Shown here piece by piece: positions 15,008 through 22,056 of a DNA stretch of 37,268 bases. This DNA comes from JAFGVL01 sp964546015. Lineage in GTDB: Bacteria; Bacteroidota; Bacteroidia; Bacteroidales; Paludibacteraceae. The position numbers and the translations under genes are program-made. Within the stretch, counting starts at the first letter, position 1, and each line of letters starts with the position of its first letter. A model generated the notes under the pieces. It worked only from the letters and a program-made list of their open reading frames with translations. It did no database searches and was not told where the DNA came from. The stretch lies in the NCBI GenBank assembly GCA_964546015.1, contig CAZJHO010000012.1:1-37268 (forward strand). Reading direction: 5' to 3'.

Positions 15008-17497
15008 TTATTTTACTGATTTTTTTCTAAAGTAAAAGAAAATAATACCCACGATTCCTAATGCCAAAAGTATCGATGAGATGGTTGCTATTAAATTTCC
15101 TGTTTTAACCGACTCGGGTTCGAAGCGGAACTCAATCTGATGCTCGCCAGCCGGAATATATATTGCCCGGAGCAAATAATTGGCTCGGAAATAAGGTGCT
15201 TGTTTGCCGTCAATATAAGCATTCCAGCCATCTTCATAATATATCTCGGAAAATACCGCGTATTGAGGCGTATCGCTTTTTGATTGGTATTTTAACACAT
15301 TTGGCGAATAGGATATCAATGTTATGATTGCCGTGCTATCCGGTGATAGCTGGTCTTTGTTAGCTGTTTCGCGAGTAAATTTTTTATCTGCAACCAATTC
15401 TTTTTTTGTATTGATTGTGCCTAGTTTAAGCATTTCTTCATCGGCATTTTGTATAATGTGAATCTTATTTACAAACCAGGCATTTCCGTTGGCAAAAGGA
15501 TTTACAATTGGTTGAGCTTCGCCATTGTAAATAAGATATTTCATATTGAGCATATTTAAAATCTGACTTTGAGCCAAAGTGTTGTAAATAGGCTCTAAGC
15601 TTTGCGACTTTTGAGCTGCGTTGAATGACGAACCAATGTTGTATATTTCGTTGCTCAAATAAATATTAATCAACTCCTGATAACGACGCAATTTAGCAGC
15701 ATGATACCCGCCAATGCTTTTGTGAAAATACGACGGACGGGCGCTGTTAAATATATTTTGAGTTAGATCCAACACACGGAAATAGTTGTGGTCGTTCAGA
15801 ATCATTTTATCTGCTTCGGTCGGCGTGAAATAAGAGCCAATGCGTTTCGGTTGGAATTTATCGTCGTTCAAATAGCGCTTAGCTACAGGAAGCATATCAA
15901 TAAATAATAATGCGGCAAGAATACTAATGACAATATTTTGCGACATATATTTTTTGTTATTGTATAGCCACAACAATATAAAGCTCAATGCAACAAAAAT
16001 AAACGAACGGAAAGCGTCGGCACGCACCATAGCCATCCGGTCGAGAGGGAGCGTTTTTTGCATAAAACTATAATCTTCTGTAAGGTATTTGTCGTTTTGT
16101 CCTACAAAGTGCCCTTTCAAATCAGCTAAACTTGGTATTAAAGAGAATAGCAAACAGATTCCGCCTACAATTCCTGCTGAGATATAAAGTGCCTTCAGGT
16201 TCTTTTTCGAATTGATGCCGTTTTTGAAAAATTCGGTTAATGCCAATGCAGCCATTAATACCATACAGAAAGTGGTGATAACCAATGTCATTGATACGGC
16301 ACGGAATTTTCCGTAAAACGGTACATGGTCGATAAAAAAATCGGTAAAAGGCATAAAGTTTTTACCCCACGAGAGCAAAATAGACAAAATGAAAGCCGCC
16401 AGAATCCACCATTTATTTTTCCCTTCGACTAAAATCAACCCAAGAACAAATAAGAAACAAATAATAGCTCCTGCATACACCGGGCCCGAAGTCCCCGGTT
16501 GTGTGCCGAAATAAGTTGGGAAAGGAGAACTTTTCAAAAAGCGTTCGACATCTTGTGCTCCCATTTCCCGAAGCTCTTTTGCTGTTTGCGATGAAGATGA
16601 AAGTACTTCCGCATCTGAACCCCCTTTGAAATTCGGGATCAGAAGCGTCAGCGTTTCGTCAATTCCATAACTCCAATTGGTAATATATTCTTTGCTCAGA
16701 TTTTCTTGTGTGCTGGTAGCATCGATAGTTAAATTATTCGTTTTGCCACGCATAGTATGTTTGGCATATTCGCTTGTGGTAAGCAGACGATTGGCATTAA
16801 TGCCGATGCCAATTGCCGCGGCAACAAGCAATAGCCCGAAAGTAGATAGAAATCCTACTACTCGTTTTTCTATAATAGCATAAATAAATTCGGCTATTCC
16901 GAAAATAAGTAACACAATTAAAGTGTAATATAAAATCTGTAAATGATTTCCTTGTATTGCCAATGCTAAGAAAAGAGCCGTAAGTACTGCTCCTGCCCAT
17001 TTGTTTTGCCTGAAAGAATAAACAATACTGCCGAACAGAGGCGCCATATATCCGATAACGACAGCTTTTGTGTTATGTCCAACTACAAGGATAATAAGAT
17101 TATACGATCCGAAAGCAAATGCTACCGCAAAAGCTATGCTTAACCAAGGATTTAACCGGAATGCTTGCAATAGGATGTAAAAACCTATCATGTATAAAAA
17201 AAGCATATAAATAGCTTGCGGAAAAATGTTGAAAACCACATTTACCGGTGTAAGAATATTCGACGGAAATTTTACGGAAATTTGATAAGCCGGCATTCCG
17301 CCAAACATGGAGTTAGTCCAAAGCGCAGCATCCGGATTATTGTCGTTATAGTCTTTTATTTCTTTGCTCATGCCGATCCATCCTTCGGTATCGTGCCCCA
17401 TAAGTCGTTTGCCTTCTATTGCCGGAGAACAATAAATAAATGCGATAACTAAGAAAGAAACAACTGCTACAATATGCGGGAAAAAACTCTTTTTCAT
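15008..17497 (-). CDS. YfhO-family polytopic membrane protein
   Basis: 829 residues. About a dozen hydrophobic segments occupy the first 560 residues (for example at 8-27, 90-112, 120-140 and 185-212), with a final membrane segment near 800-822. Between them is a soluble region (about 575-790) containing YRVLDLTQNIF and PQYAVFSEIYYEDGWNAYIDG, which is typical of YfhO-like proteins. E. coli has no close counterpart; in Gram-positives YfhO is linked to glycosylation of teichoic acids. An early HDTEGWIG motif lies in the first extracytoplasmic loop, where GT-C glycosyltransferases carry catalytic acids. A role in transferring sugars from lipid carriers is a reasonable inference. It is first in the minus-strand run down to truB; a -7 element lies at 17567-17574. 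Confidence 0.85.
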   Translation of the reverse strand: MKKSFFPHIVAVVSFLVIAFIYCSPAIEGKRLMGHDTEGWIGMSKEIKDYNDNNPDAALWTNSMFGGMPAYQISVKFPSNILTPVNVVFNIFPQAIYMLFLYMIGFYILLQAFRLNPWLSIAFAVAFAFGSYNLIILVVGHNTKAVVIGYMAPLFGSIVYSFRQNKWAGAVLTALFLALAIQGNHLQILYYTLIVLLIFGIAEFIYAIIEKRVVGFLSTFGLLLVAAAIGIGINANRLLTTSEYAKHTMRGKTNNLTIDATSTQENLSKEYITNWSYGIDETLTLLIPNFKGGSDAEVLSSSSQTAKELREMGAQDVERFLKSSPFPTYFGTQPGTSGPVYAGAIICFLFVLGLILVEGKNKWWILAAFILSILLSWGKNFMPFTDFFIDHVPFYGKFRAVSMTLVITTFCMVLMAALALTEFFKNGINSKKNLKALYISAGIVGGICLLFSLIPSLADLKGHFVGQNDKYLTEDYSFMQKTLPLDRMAMVRADAFRSFIFVALSFILLWLYNNKKYMSQNIVISILAALLFIDMLPVAKRYLNDDKFQPKRIGSYFTPTEADKMILNDHNYFRVLDLTQNIFNSARPSYFHKSIGGYHAAKLRRYQELINIYLSNEIYNIGSSFNAAQKSQSLEPIYNTLAQSQILNMLNMKYLIYNGEAQPIVNPFANGNAWFVNKIHIIQNADEEMLKLGTINTKKELVADKKFTRETANKDQLSPDSTAIITLISYSPNVLKYQSKSDTPQYAVFSEIYYEDGWNAYIDGKQAPYFRANYLLRAIYIPAGEHQIEFRFEPESVKTGNLIATISSILLALGIVGIIFFYFRKKSVK

Positions 17498-17566
17498 TAT
17501 TATGTGAGAATGATGTTTTTTAATTTTAAGATTATTGAATTAAAGATGTTAAATATGTATCGGGTA

Positions 17567-17574
17567 CAAAAATA
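17567..17574 (-). promoter_or_regulatory. Candidate -7 element for the YfhO-like gene
   Basis: On the minus strand it reads TATTTTTG, matching TAnnTTTG, with a predicted start near 17563 and a leader of about 65 nt. No well-placed -33 element is visible. Confidence 0.4.
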
Positions 17575-17735
17575 AAAAAATTAATGATAGACACCTTATC
17601 AATTAAAATACGGGTAGAGTTAATTTTGAATTAAACAAATTTACATAAGCTTTACCGGATGTTAAATGAGATAAAAAATTCAAATATTTTGTTCAAAATA
17701 GTTGATATACCAAATTTTATGCTTTCCTTTGTGCC

Positions 17736-17788
17736 GTAAGTGTAAAGAAAACACTTGCTTATTTTTATTTATTCATTTTTTTATTTTT
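17736..17788 (+). promoter_or_regulatory. Leader hairpin followed by U-rich tract before the RRM gene
   Basis: Arms GTAAGTGT (17736-17743) and ACACTTGC (17751-17758) form an 8-bp stem (one G-U pair) with the A-rich loop AAAGAAA. The next 30 nt up to the RRM start codon are almost entirely U in the RNA. This resembles an intrinsic terminator or an RNA-binding site placed in the 5' leader. The rest of the 17498-17735 gap shows nothing clear apart from the -7 element for the opposite gene. Confidence 0.45.
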
Positions 17789-18034
17789 ATGAACATTTAC
17801 ATTGGTAACTTAAGTTACAGACTAAAAGAAAACGATTTGTCGCGTTTATTGTCAGAGTACGGAACTGTAAACTCTGTTAAAATTATTACCGACAGAGAAA
17901 CAGGTCGCTCAAAAGGGTTCGGTTTTGCAGAAATGGAAAACGACGAAGAAGCTGAAAAAGCGATTAAAGAACTTAATGGAGCGGAATTAGAAGGTCGCGC
18001 CATGGTATTGAAAGTAGCCATTCCTAAGAATTGA
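17789..18034 (+). CDS. Small RRM-type RNA-binding protein
   Basis: 81 residues making a single RNA-recognition motif. RNP2 is IYIGNL (residues 3-8) and RNP1 is KGFGFAEM (about 42-49), each keeping the aromatic residues that stack on RNA bases. The ATG at 17789 starts the protein at MNIYIGNL as in relatives; the frame is open 29 codons further upstream but that part is not RRM-like. Such single-RRM proteins are common in Bacteroidota, and some act as post-transcriptional regulators in Bacteroides. It has a strong terminator at 18053-18095. The U-rich hairpin leader just upstream could be an autoregulatory target, which is inference. Confidence 0.93.
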   Translation: MNIYIGNLSYRLKENDLSRLLSEYGTVNSVKIITDRETGRSKGFGFAEMENDEEAEKAIKELNGAELEGRAMVLKVAIPKN

Positions 18035-18052
18035 TAATTTTCAATAAAAGAT

Positions 18053-18095
18053 AAGAAGCTGATTTTGTAAAAAGTCAGCTTCTTTTTATTTTTGC
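18053..18095 (+). terminator. Rho-independent terminator of the RRM gene
   Basis: A perfect 10-bp stem AAGAAGCTGA (18053-18062) / TCAGCTTCTT (18075-18084) with a 12-nt loop, followed by a T-rich tract. The loop and tract also contain the rpiB promoter elements. Confidence 0.88.
18064..18094 (+). promoter_or_regulatory. rpiB promoter (predicted leaderless transcript)
   Basis: -33 element TTTG (18064-18067), 19-bp spacer, -7 element TATTTTTG (18087-18094): a full match to the Bacteroidota consensus. Transcription would begin about 4-6 nt after the -7 box, at 18098-18100, which coincides with the rpiB ATG at 18099. Confidence 0.65.
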
Positions 18096-18098
18096 AGC

Positions 18099-18548
18099 AT
18101 GAAGAATATAGCAGAACAAAAAATAGCCATTTCGGCAGATCATGCCGGATATGAGTTAAAAGAAAAAATCAAGACTCATTTTAGTGCTATGGGAACCCAA
18201 TTTGTAGATTTCGGAACCCATTCTACAACCAGTTGTGATTATCCTGATATTGCCCACCCCATGGCAAGTGCCATAGAAATCGGTGAGTATGAATATGGAA
18301 TCGCCATTTGCGGTAGCGGAAATGGGATAAACATGACTATGAACAAACATAAAGGAATCAGAGCAGCTCTGTGTTGGATACCCGAAATAGCTATGCTTGC
18401 CCGCCAACATAATAATGCTAATGTACTCTCGTTGCCTGCCCGTTATCTTTCCGAAGATGAGGCTTATAAGATTGTAGAAACATTTTTTTCGACCGATTTT
18501 CAAGGCGGGCGACACATAAACCGGATGAATAAAATTCCAATTCAGTAA
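18099..18548 (+). CDS. rpiB: Ribose-5-phosphate isomerase B
   Basis: 149 residues, the usual length. It interconverts ribose 5-phosphate and ribulose 5-phosphate in the pentose phosphate pathway. Family blocks are ISADHAGYELK, AICGSGNGINMTMNKHKGIRAALC (with the active-site Cys of CGSGNG) and ARQHNNANVLSLPARYLS. RpiB and the allose-6-phosphate isomerases share the fold, but with no sugar operon nearby the housekeeping role is most likely. The start codon falls at the predicted transcription start, so it may be translated from a leaderless message. It is followed by the 176-bp dnaN leader region. Confidence 0.95.
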   Translation: MKNIAEQKIAISADHAGYELKEKIKTHFSAMGTQFVDFGTHSTTSCDYPDIAHPMASAIEIGEYEYGIAICGSGNGINMTMNKHKGIRAALCWIPEIAMLARQHNNANVLSLPARYLSEDEAYKIVETFFSTDFQGGRHINRMNKIPIQ

Positions 18549-18561
18549 AAAGATAAAAAAA

Positions 18562-18593
18562 CTTGTACAAAGAAAACTTTTCGTTTACCTTTG
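18562..18593 (+). promoter_or_regulatory. dnaN promoter
   Basis: CTTG (18562-18565), 20-bp spacer, TACCTTTG (18586-18593), a good match to the Bacteroidota consensus. Predicted start near 18598, giving a leader of about 127 nt. Confidence 0.6.
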
Positions 18594-18630
18594 CTTCTTT
18601 GGATAAATATCTTTAAGCGAGTAATCGCCC

Positions 18631-18670
18631 AATCGTGTAATCTTAAATTACACTTTACTATTACACGATT
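18631..18670 (+). promoter_or_regulatory. dnaN leader inverted repeat with alternative pairing
   Basis: AATCGTGTAA (18631-18640) pairs perfectly with TTACACGATT (18661-18670). Inside the 20-nt loop a second TTACAC (18648-18653) can pair with the same GTGTAA (18635-18640), so two mutually exclusive hairpins are possible. It could equally be a protein-binding dyad. Confidence 0.5.
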
Positions 18671-18724
18671 AAACAGTTACATGCTTACTCAAAATTTTAA
18701 GAACTTTACAAACTAAATAAGAAT

Positions 18725-19849
18725 ATGAAATTCATTGTTTCCAGTACCAAATTATCAAGCCATTTGCAGGCAATTAGCCGTGTAATTGCGCCAAAGAACA
18801 CTTTGCCTATTTTGGACAATTTTTTGTTTAATCTGAAAGGAAATACTTTAACCATTACTGCGTCAGACCTTGAAACAACGCTTATCACTTCGCTCGAAGT
18901 GGATAATGTCGAGGGAGAGGGTTTAGTTGCGTTTTCTTCTAAAATTTTGTTGGATACATTGCGCGAATTTCCGGAGCAACCATTGTCGTTTAATATTAAT
19001 GACGATAATTTTGCAATGGTTATCAAATCCGAAACAGGTTCTTATAATTTTATCGGACAAAATGGTAACGAATATCCTCGTATGCCCGAACTTTCTGAAG
19101 AATCAAATTTGTTGACAATTCCGTCGGAAACCCTTATGGCAGGTATTACAAAATCTATTTTTGCTGCAGCGGATGACGAACTTCGTCCGCAAATGAACGG
19201 AGTTTATTTCGATATAACTACCGATAATGTAACGATTGTTGCTACCGATGCCCATAAACTGGTTCGTTATACAACTACTTCGGCAAAAGGAACTACTAAT
19301 GCGGCATTTATTTTGGCAAAAAAACCGGCTAATTTGCTTAAGAATATTTTACCAAAAGAAAGTGGTGATGTGCAAGTTCAATTTGACGAAAAAAATGCAT
19401 TCTTCACCCTTTCAAATTATAAAATGGTATGCCGCCAGGTAGAAGGTCGTTATCCGAACTATAATGGTGTGATCCCTAAAAATAATCCTCATAAACTCAT
19501 TGTAGATCGTTTGGCGTTTATGAACACATTAAAACGCGTTTCATTATTCTCGAGTCCAGCCAGCAATTTAATCAAACTTGAATTGTCTGCCAACGAAATA
19601 ATGATATCGGCACAAGATATTGATTTTTCTATCTCAGCAATTGAAAAAATATCATGTCAATATTCCGGAGAACTAATGAGTATTGGATTCAAATCGACTT
19701 TCTTAGTTGATATTTTAAATAATATCAACTCACCTGAAGTAGTTTTAGAACTGGCTGATCCGTCTCGTGCCGGGCTTATTCTTCCGCTTGAAAATGAAGA
19801 AGGAGAAGATTTATTAATGCTTCTTATGCCTATGTTACTCAATAACTAA
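18725..19849 (+). CDS. dnaN: DNA polymerase III beta subunit (sliding clamp)
   Basis: 374 residues, normal for the clamp, which forms a ring dimer around DNA and tethers polymerase III and other partners. The N-terminus MKFIVSSTKLSSHLQAISRVI, the block RPQMNGVYFD (domain 2 start), ATDAHKLVRY, and the C-terminal LILPL and LLMLLMPM region, which builds the partner-binding pocket, are all typical. It has its own promoter and a 127-nt leader with an inverted repeat, and ends in a strong terminator (19878-19907). dnaA and oriC are not nearby, which is usual for Bacteroidota, where dnaN is often apart from dnaA. Confidence 0.97.
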   Translation: MKFIVSSTKLSSHLQAISRVIAPKNTLPILDNFLFNLKGNTLTITASDLETTLITSLEVDNVEGEGLVAFSSKILLDTLREFPEQPLSFNINDDNFAMVIKSETGSYNFIGQNGNEYPRMPELSEESNLLTIPSETLMAGITKSIFAAADDELRPQMNGVYFDITTDNVTIVATDAHKLVRYTTTSAKGTTNAAFILAKKPANLLKNILPKESGDVQVQFDEKNAFFTLSNYKMVCRQVEGRYPNYNGVIPKNNPHKLIVDRLAFMNTLKRVSLFSSPASNLIKLELSANEIMISAQDIDFSISAIEKISCQYSGELMSIGFKSTFLVDILNNINSPEVVLELADPSRAGLILPLENEEGEDLLMLLMPMLLNN

Positions 19850-19877
19850 TATCAATCATTTCGATGAATACAAGAAA

Positions 19878-19907
19878 AAGTGAGGTTATTTAGCTTCACT
19901 TTTTTTA
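19878..19907 (+). terminator. Rho-independent terminator of dnaN
   Basis: AAGTGAGGTT (19878-19887) and AGCTTCACTT (19892-19901) form a 10-bp stem with two G-U pairs and a 4-nt loop, followed by T's to 19906. Confidence 0.85.
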
Positions 19908-19909
19908 TG

Positions 19910-19917
19910 TAAATTTG
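19910..19917 (+). promoter_or_regulatory. -7 promoter element for the cvpA-suf transcript
   Basis: TAAATTTG matches TAnnTTTG and begins 4 nt after the dnaN terminator T-tract. Predicted start near 19922. No clear -33 element; the corresponding positions lie inside the terminator stem. Confidence 0.5.
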
Positions 19918-19931
19918 TCCTCAAATTTAGA

Positions 19932-20447
19932 TTGAAAAAATACATGCTTTTTCTTCATATACTAATAATTGCTGTATTTATTTTTGCTGTGGTACGCGGT
20001 TACATCAAAGGCTTTGTTGTGGCAATCGGATCGTTTGCCGGCATTGTTTTGGCTATTTATATATCCAAATGGTGTAATTTCAGTGCTACCCTTGTTTTCG
20101 AAAATTGGTTCGGATTCCCGCAGACGGTAGCCAAACCTTTTGCCTATGCAGGAGTATTTATTATTTTATGTTTTGTGTTTTATTTGCTTGTCAAGCTTTT
20201 GGATAAAATAATTGAAACTTCGCTTCTGAATTGGATGAACAAATCGTTAGGCATATTTTTTTATTTATTAAAATATGCGCTGATAATCAGTTTGTTTTTA
20301 TGTGTGTTCGAAGCAATTGATTCAAGTAATAAATTGATTTCTAAGTCTGCAAAAGAACAATCTTCATTTTATTATCCTTTGCAGAAGTTCTTGCCGACTA
20401 TTATTCCGTTTATTGATTTTGAAGATTTTACCTCAAAAGGTAATTGA
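19932..20447 (+). CDS. CvpA-family membrane protein
   Basis: Up to 171 residues with four hydrophobic segments (about 6-22, 28-46, 70-92, 108-128), the CvpA layout. The early GYIKGFVVAIGSF is the conserved RGxxRG-like core of the family. CvpA in E. coli is linked to colicin V production and envelope stress tolerance; its molecular function is not settled. Two starts are possible: TTG 19932 (MKKYMLF) or ATG 19944; the ATG would give a more usual leader of about 20 nt. It ends 19 bp before sufB, so it is probably cotranscribed with the iron-sulfur genes. Confidence 0.85.
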   Translation: MKKYMLFLHILIIAVFIFAVVRGYIKGFVVAIGSFAGIVLAIYISKWCNFSATLVFENWFGFPQTVAKPFAYAGVFIILCFVFYLLVKLLDKIIETSLLNWMNKSLGIFFYLLKYALIISLFLCVFEAIDSSNKLISKSAKEQSSFYYPLQKFLPTIIPFIDFEDFTSKGN

Positions 20448-20466
20448 ATTTTATAACAGAAAAACT

Positions 20467-21921
20467 ATGCCAGAAGAAAACAATATATTAGAAGATCTCA
20501 CGCAAAGGGAATACAAGTACGGTTTCACATCCGACATCGAAACCGACTATATACCCAAAGGGTTGAACGAAGATATCGTTCGGCTTATTTCGTCTAAAAA
20601 AGATGAACCCGAATGGTTGCTTGAACTTCGTTTGGAAGCTTATCGACATTGGATGACCCTCAAAATGCCGACATGGGCTCATCTCACCATTCCCGAAATC
20701 GATTATCAGGATATTTACTATTATGCCTCGCCAAAGAAAAAAGACTCGTCCAAAAGCATGGACGAAGTCGATCCTGAATTGCTCAAGACTTTTGATAAAC
20801 TCGGTATTCCACTTCACGAACAAAGTATATTGGCAGGTGTGAGTAATATGGCAGTTGATGCTGTGCTGGACAGCGTTTCGGTAAAAACTACTTTTAAGGA
20901 AAAATTAGCGGAGCAAGGCATTATTTTTTGTTCGTTCAGCGAAGCGGTAAAAGATTATCCCGAATTGGTAAAAAAGTATCTTGGTTCAGTAGTCCCTTAC
21001 AACGACAATTATTTTGCAGCCCTTAACACAGCTGTTTTTAGTGATGGATCGTTTGTGTATATTCCTAAAGGCGTGCGTTGCCCAATGGAACTTTCGACTT
21101 ATTTCCGCATTAACGCTATGAATACCGGACAGTTTGAGCGTACACTCATTGTTGCCGAAGACGATGCGTATGTGTCGTACCTCGAAGGTTGTACTGCTCC
21201 CATGCGTGACGAAAATCAATTGCACGCGGCTATTGTGGAAATCATTGTACACGAGCGTGCTGAGGTAAAATATTCTACCGTGCAGAATTGGTATCCTGGT
21301 GATAAAAACGGCAAAGGTGGTATTTATAATTTCGTTACCAAGCGGGCGTTGTGCAAGGGCGATTTTTCCAAAATCTCGTGGACACAGGTAGAAACCGGTT
21401 CGGCTATCACTTGGAAATATCCAAGTTGTATTTTGCAGGGAGATAATTCAACAGGCGAATTTTATTCCGTAGCCGTAACCAACAATTACCAACAAGCTGA
21501 CACAGGCACAAAGATGATTCATCTCGGAAAAAATACCCGTAGCCACATTGTTTCCAAAGGTATTTCGGCAGGACATAGCCAAAATAGCTATCGTGGTTTA
21601 GTAAAAGTAATTGGTCGTGCAGATAATGCGTATAATTTCTCGCAATGCGACAGCTTGCTTTTAGGCGATAAATGTGGTGCGCACACTTTTCCCTATATTG
21701 ATGTACAAAACCCGACAGCCATTGTAGAACACGAAGCTACCACTTCTAAAATTAGTGAAGACCAAGTGTTTTATTGTAATCAGCGAGGTATAGAAACCGA
21801 AGATGCCATTGCTCTTATTGTAAACGGTTATGCTAAGGAAGTGCTCAATAAACTGCCTATGGAATTTGCTGTTGAGGCGCAGAAATTATTGCAGGTTAGT
21901 TTGGAGGGGTCAGTAGGGTGA
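20467..21921 (+). CDS. sufB: Fe-S cluster assembly scaffold protein SufB
   Basis: 484 residues. SufB, with SufC and SufD, forms the SufBC2D scaffold on which iron-sulfur clusters are built. The C-terminal block GDKCGAHTFPYIDV carries the Cys that receives sulfur in E. coli SufB (Cys405), and VEHEATTSKISEDQ carries the conserved Glu/His region. The frame is open upstream to 20413, overlapping cvpA, but ATG 20467 begins the family-like MPEENNILEDLTQREYKYGF. In relatives sufC normally follows at once; here a fic gene and a decayed remnant separate the two by about 1.6 kb, so sufB stoichiometry may now depend on readthrough or on separate promoters. Confidence 0.97.
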   Translation: MPEENNILEDLTQREYKYGFTSDIETDYIPKGLNEDIVRLISSKKDEPEWLLELRLEAYRHWMTLKMPTWAHLTIPEIDYQDIYYYASPKKKDSSKSMDEVDPELLKTFDKLGIPLHEQSILAGVSNMAVDAVLDSVSVKTTFKEKLAEQGIIFCSFSEAVKDYPELVKKYLGSVVPYNDNYFAALNTAVFSDGSFVYIPKGVRCPMELSTYFRINAMNTGQFERTLIVAEDDAYVSYLEGCTAPMRDENQLHAAIVEIIVHERAEVKYSTVQNWYPGDKNGKGGIYNFVTKRALCKGDFSKISWTQVETGSAITWKYPSCILQGDNSTGEFYSVAVTNNYQQADTGTKMIHLGKNTRSHIVSKGISAGHSQNSYRGLVKVIGRADNAYNFSQCDSLLLGDKCGAHTFPYIDVQNPTAIVEHEATTSKISEDQVFYCNQRGIETEDAIALIVNGYAKEVLNKLPMEFAVEAQKLLQVSLEGSVG

Positions 21922-21933
21922 AATTATAAGAAA

Positions 21934-22039
21934 TTAGAATAATGATTTTTTTATTCTAAAAAAGAGCGTAAAATTAGAATAATAAAAAACTTATTCTAAA
22001 AGCAGATGATTTTTTAGAATAATATTATCTTTGTTCTAA
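21934..22039. promoter_or_regulatory. Three phased 26-bp dyads (operator array) upstream of fic
   Basis: Three inverted repeats begin at 21934, 21974 and 22014, exactly 40 bp apart. Each has 9-bp arms, TTAGAATAA and TTATTCTAA, around an 8-nt spacer; the third right arm is TTGTTCTAA (one change). The 14-nt gaps between units are not alike, and the 8-nt spacers also differ, so only the arms and the spacing are conserved. The third unit covers the -7 element (22026-22033). This points to a repressor-type site array. The binding protein is not identified; the Fic protein's own winged-helix end is one candidate. Confidence 0.75.
22026..22033 (+). promoter_or_regulatory. fic -7 promoter element inside dyad 3
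   Basis: TATCTTTG matches TAnnTTTG. Predicted start near 22038, about 19 nt before the fic ATG. No -33 match at the usual distance. Confidence 0.55.
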
Positions 22040-22056
22040 ATTCAATTATAAGTTAA

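Noticed and set aside
18631..18670. DnaA-box cluster or replication origin beside dnaN
   Set aside because: TTACACGATT does not match the DnaA box TTWTNCACA, there are only two arms, and no AT-rich unwinding repeats or dnaA gene accompany it.
20413..20466. Longer SufB start overlapping the CvpA-like gene
   Set aside because: The extra 18 residues are encoded inside the cvpA reading region in another frame and do not resemble SufB; ATG 20467 matches the family start.
21934..22039. CRISPR-like array
   Set aside because: Only three units, each an inverted repeat with variable centre, 14-nt gaps too short for spacers, and no cas genes nearby. An operator array fits better.
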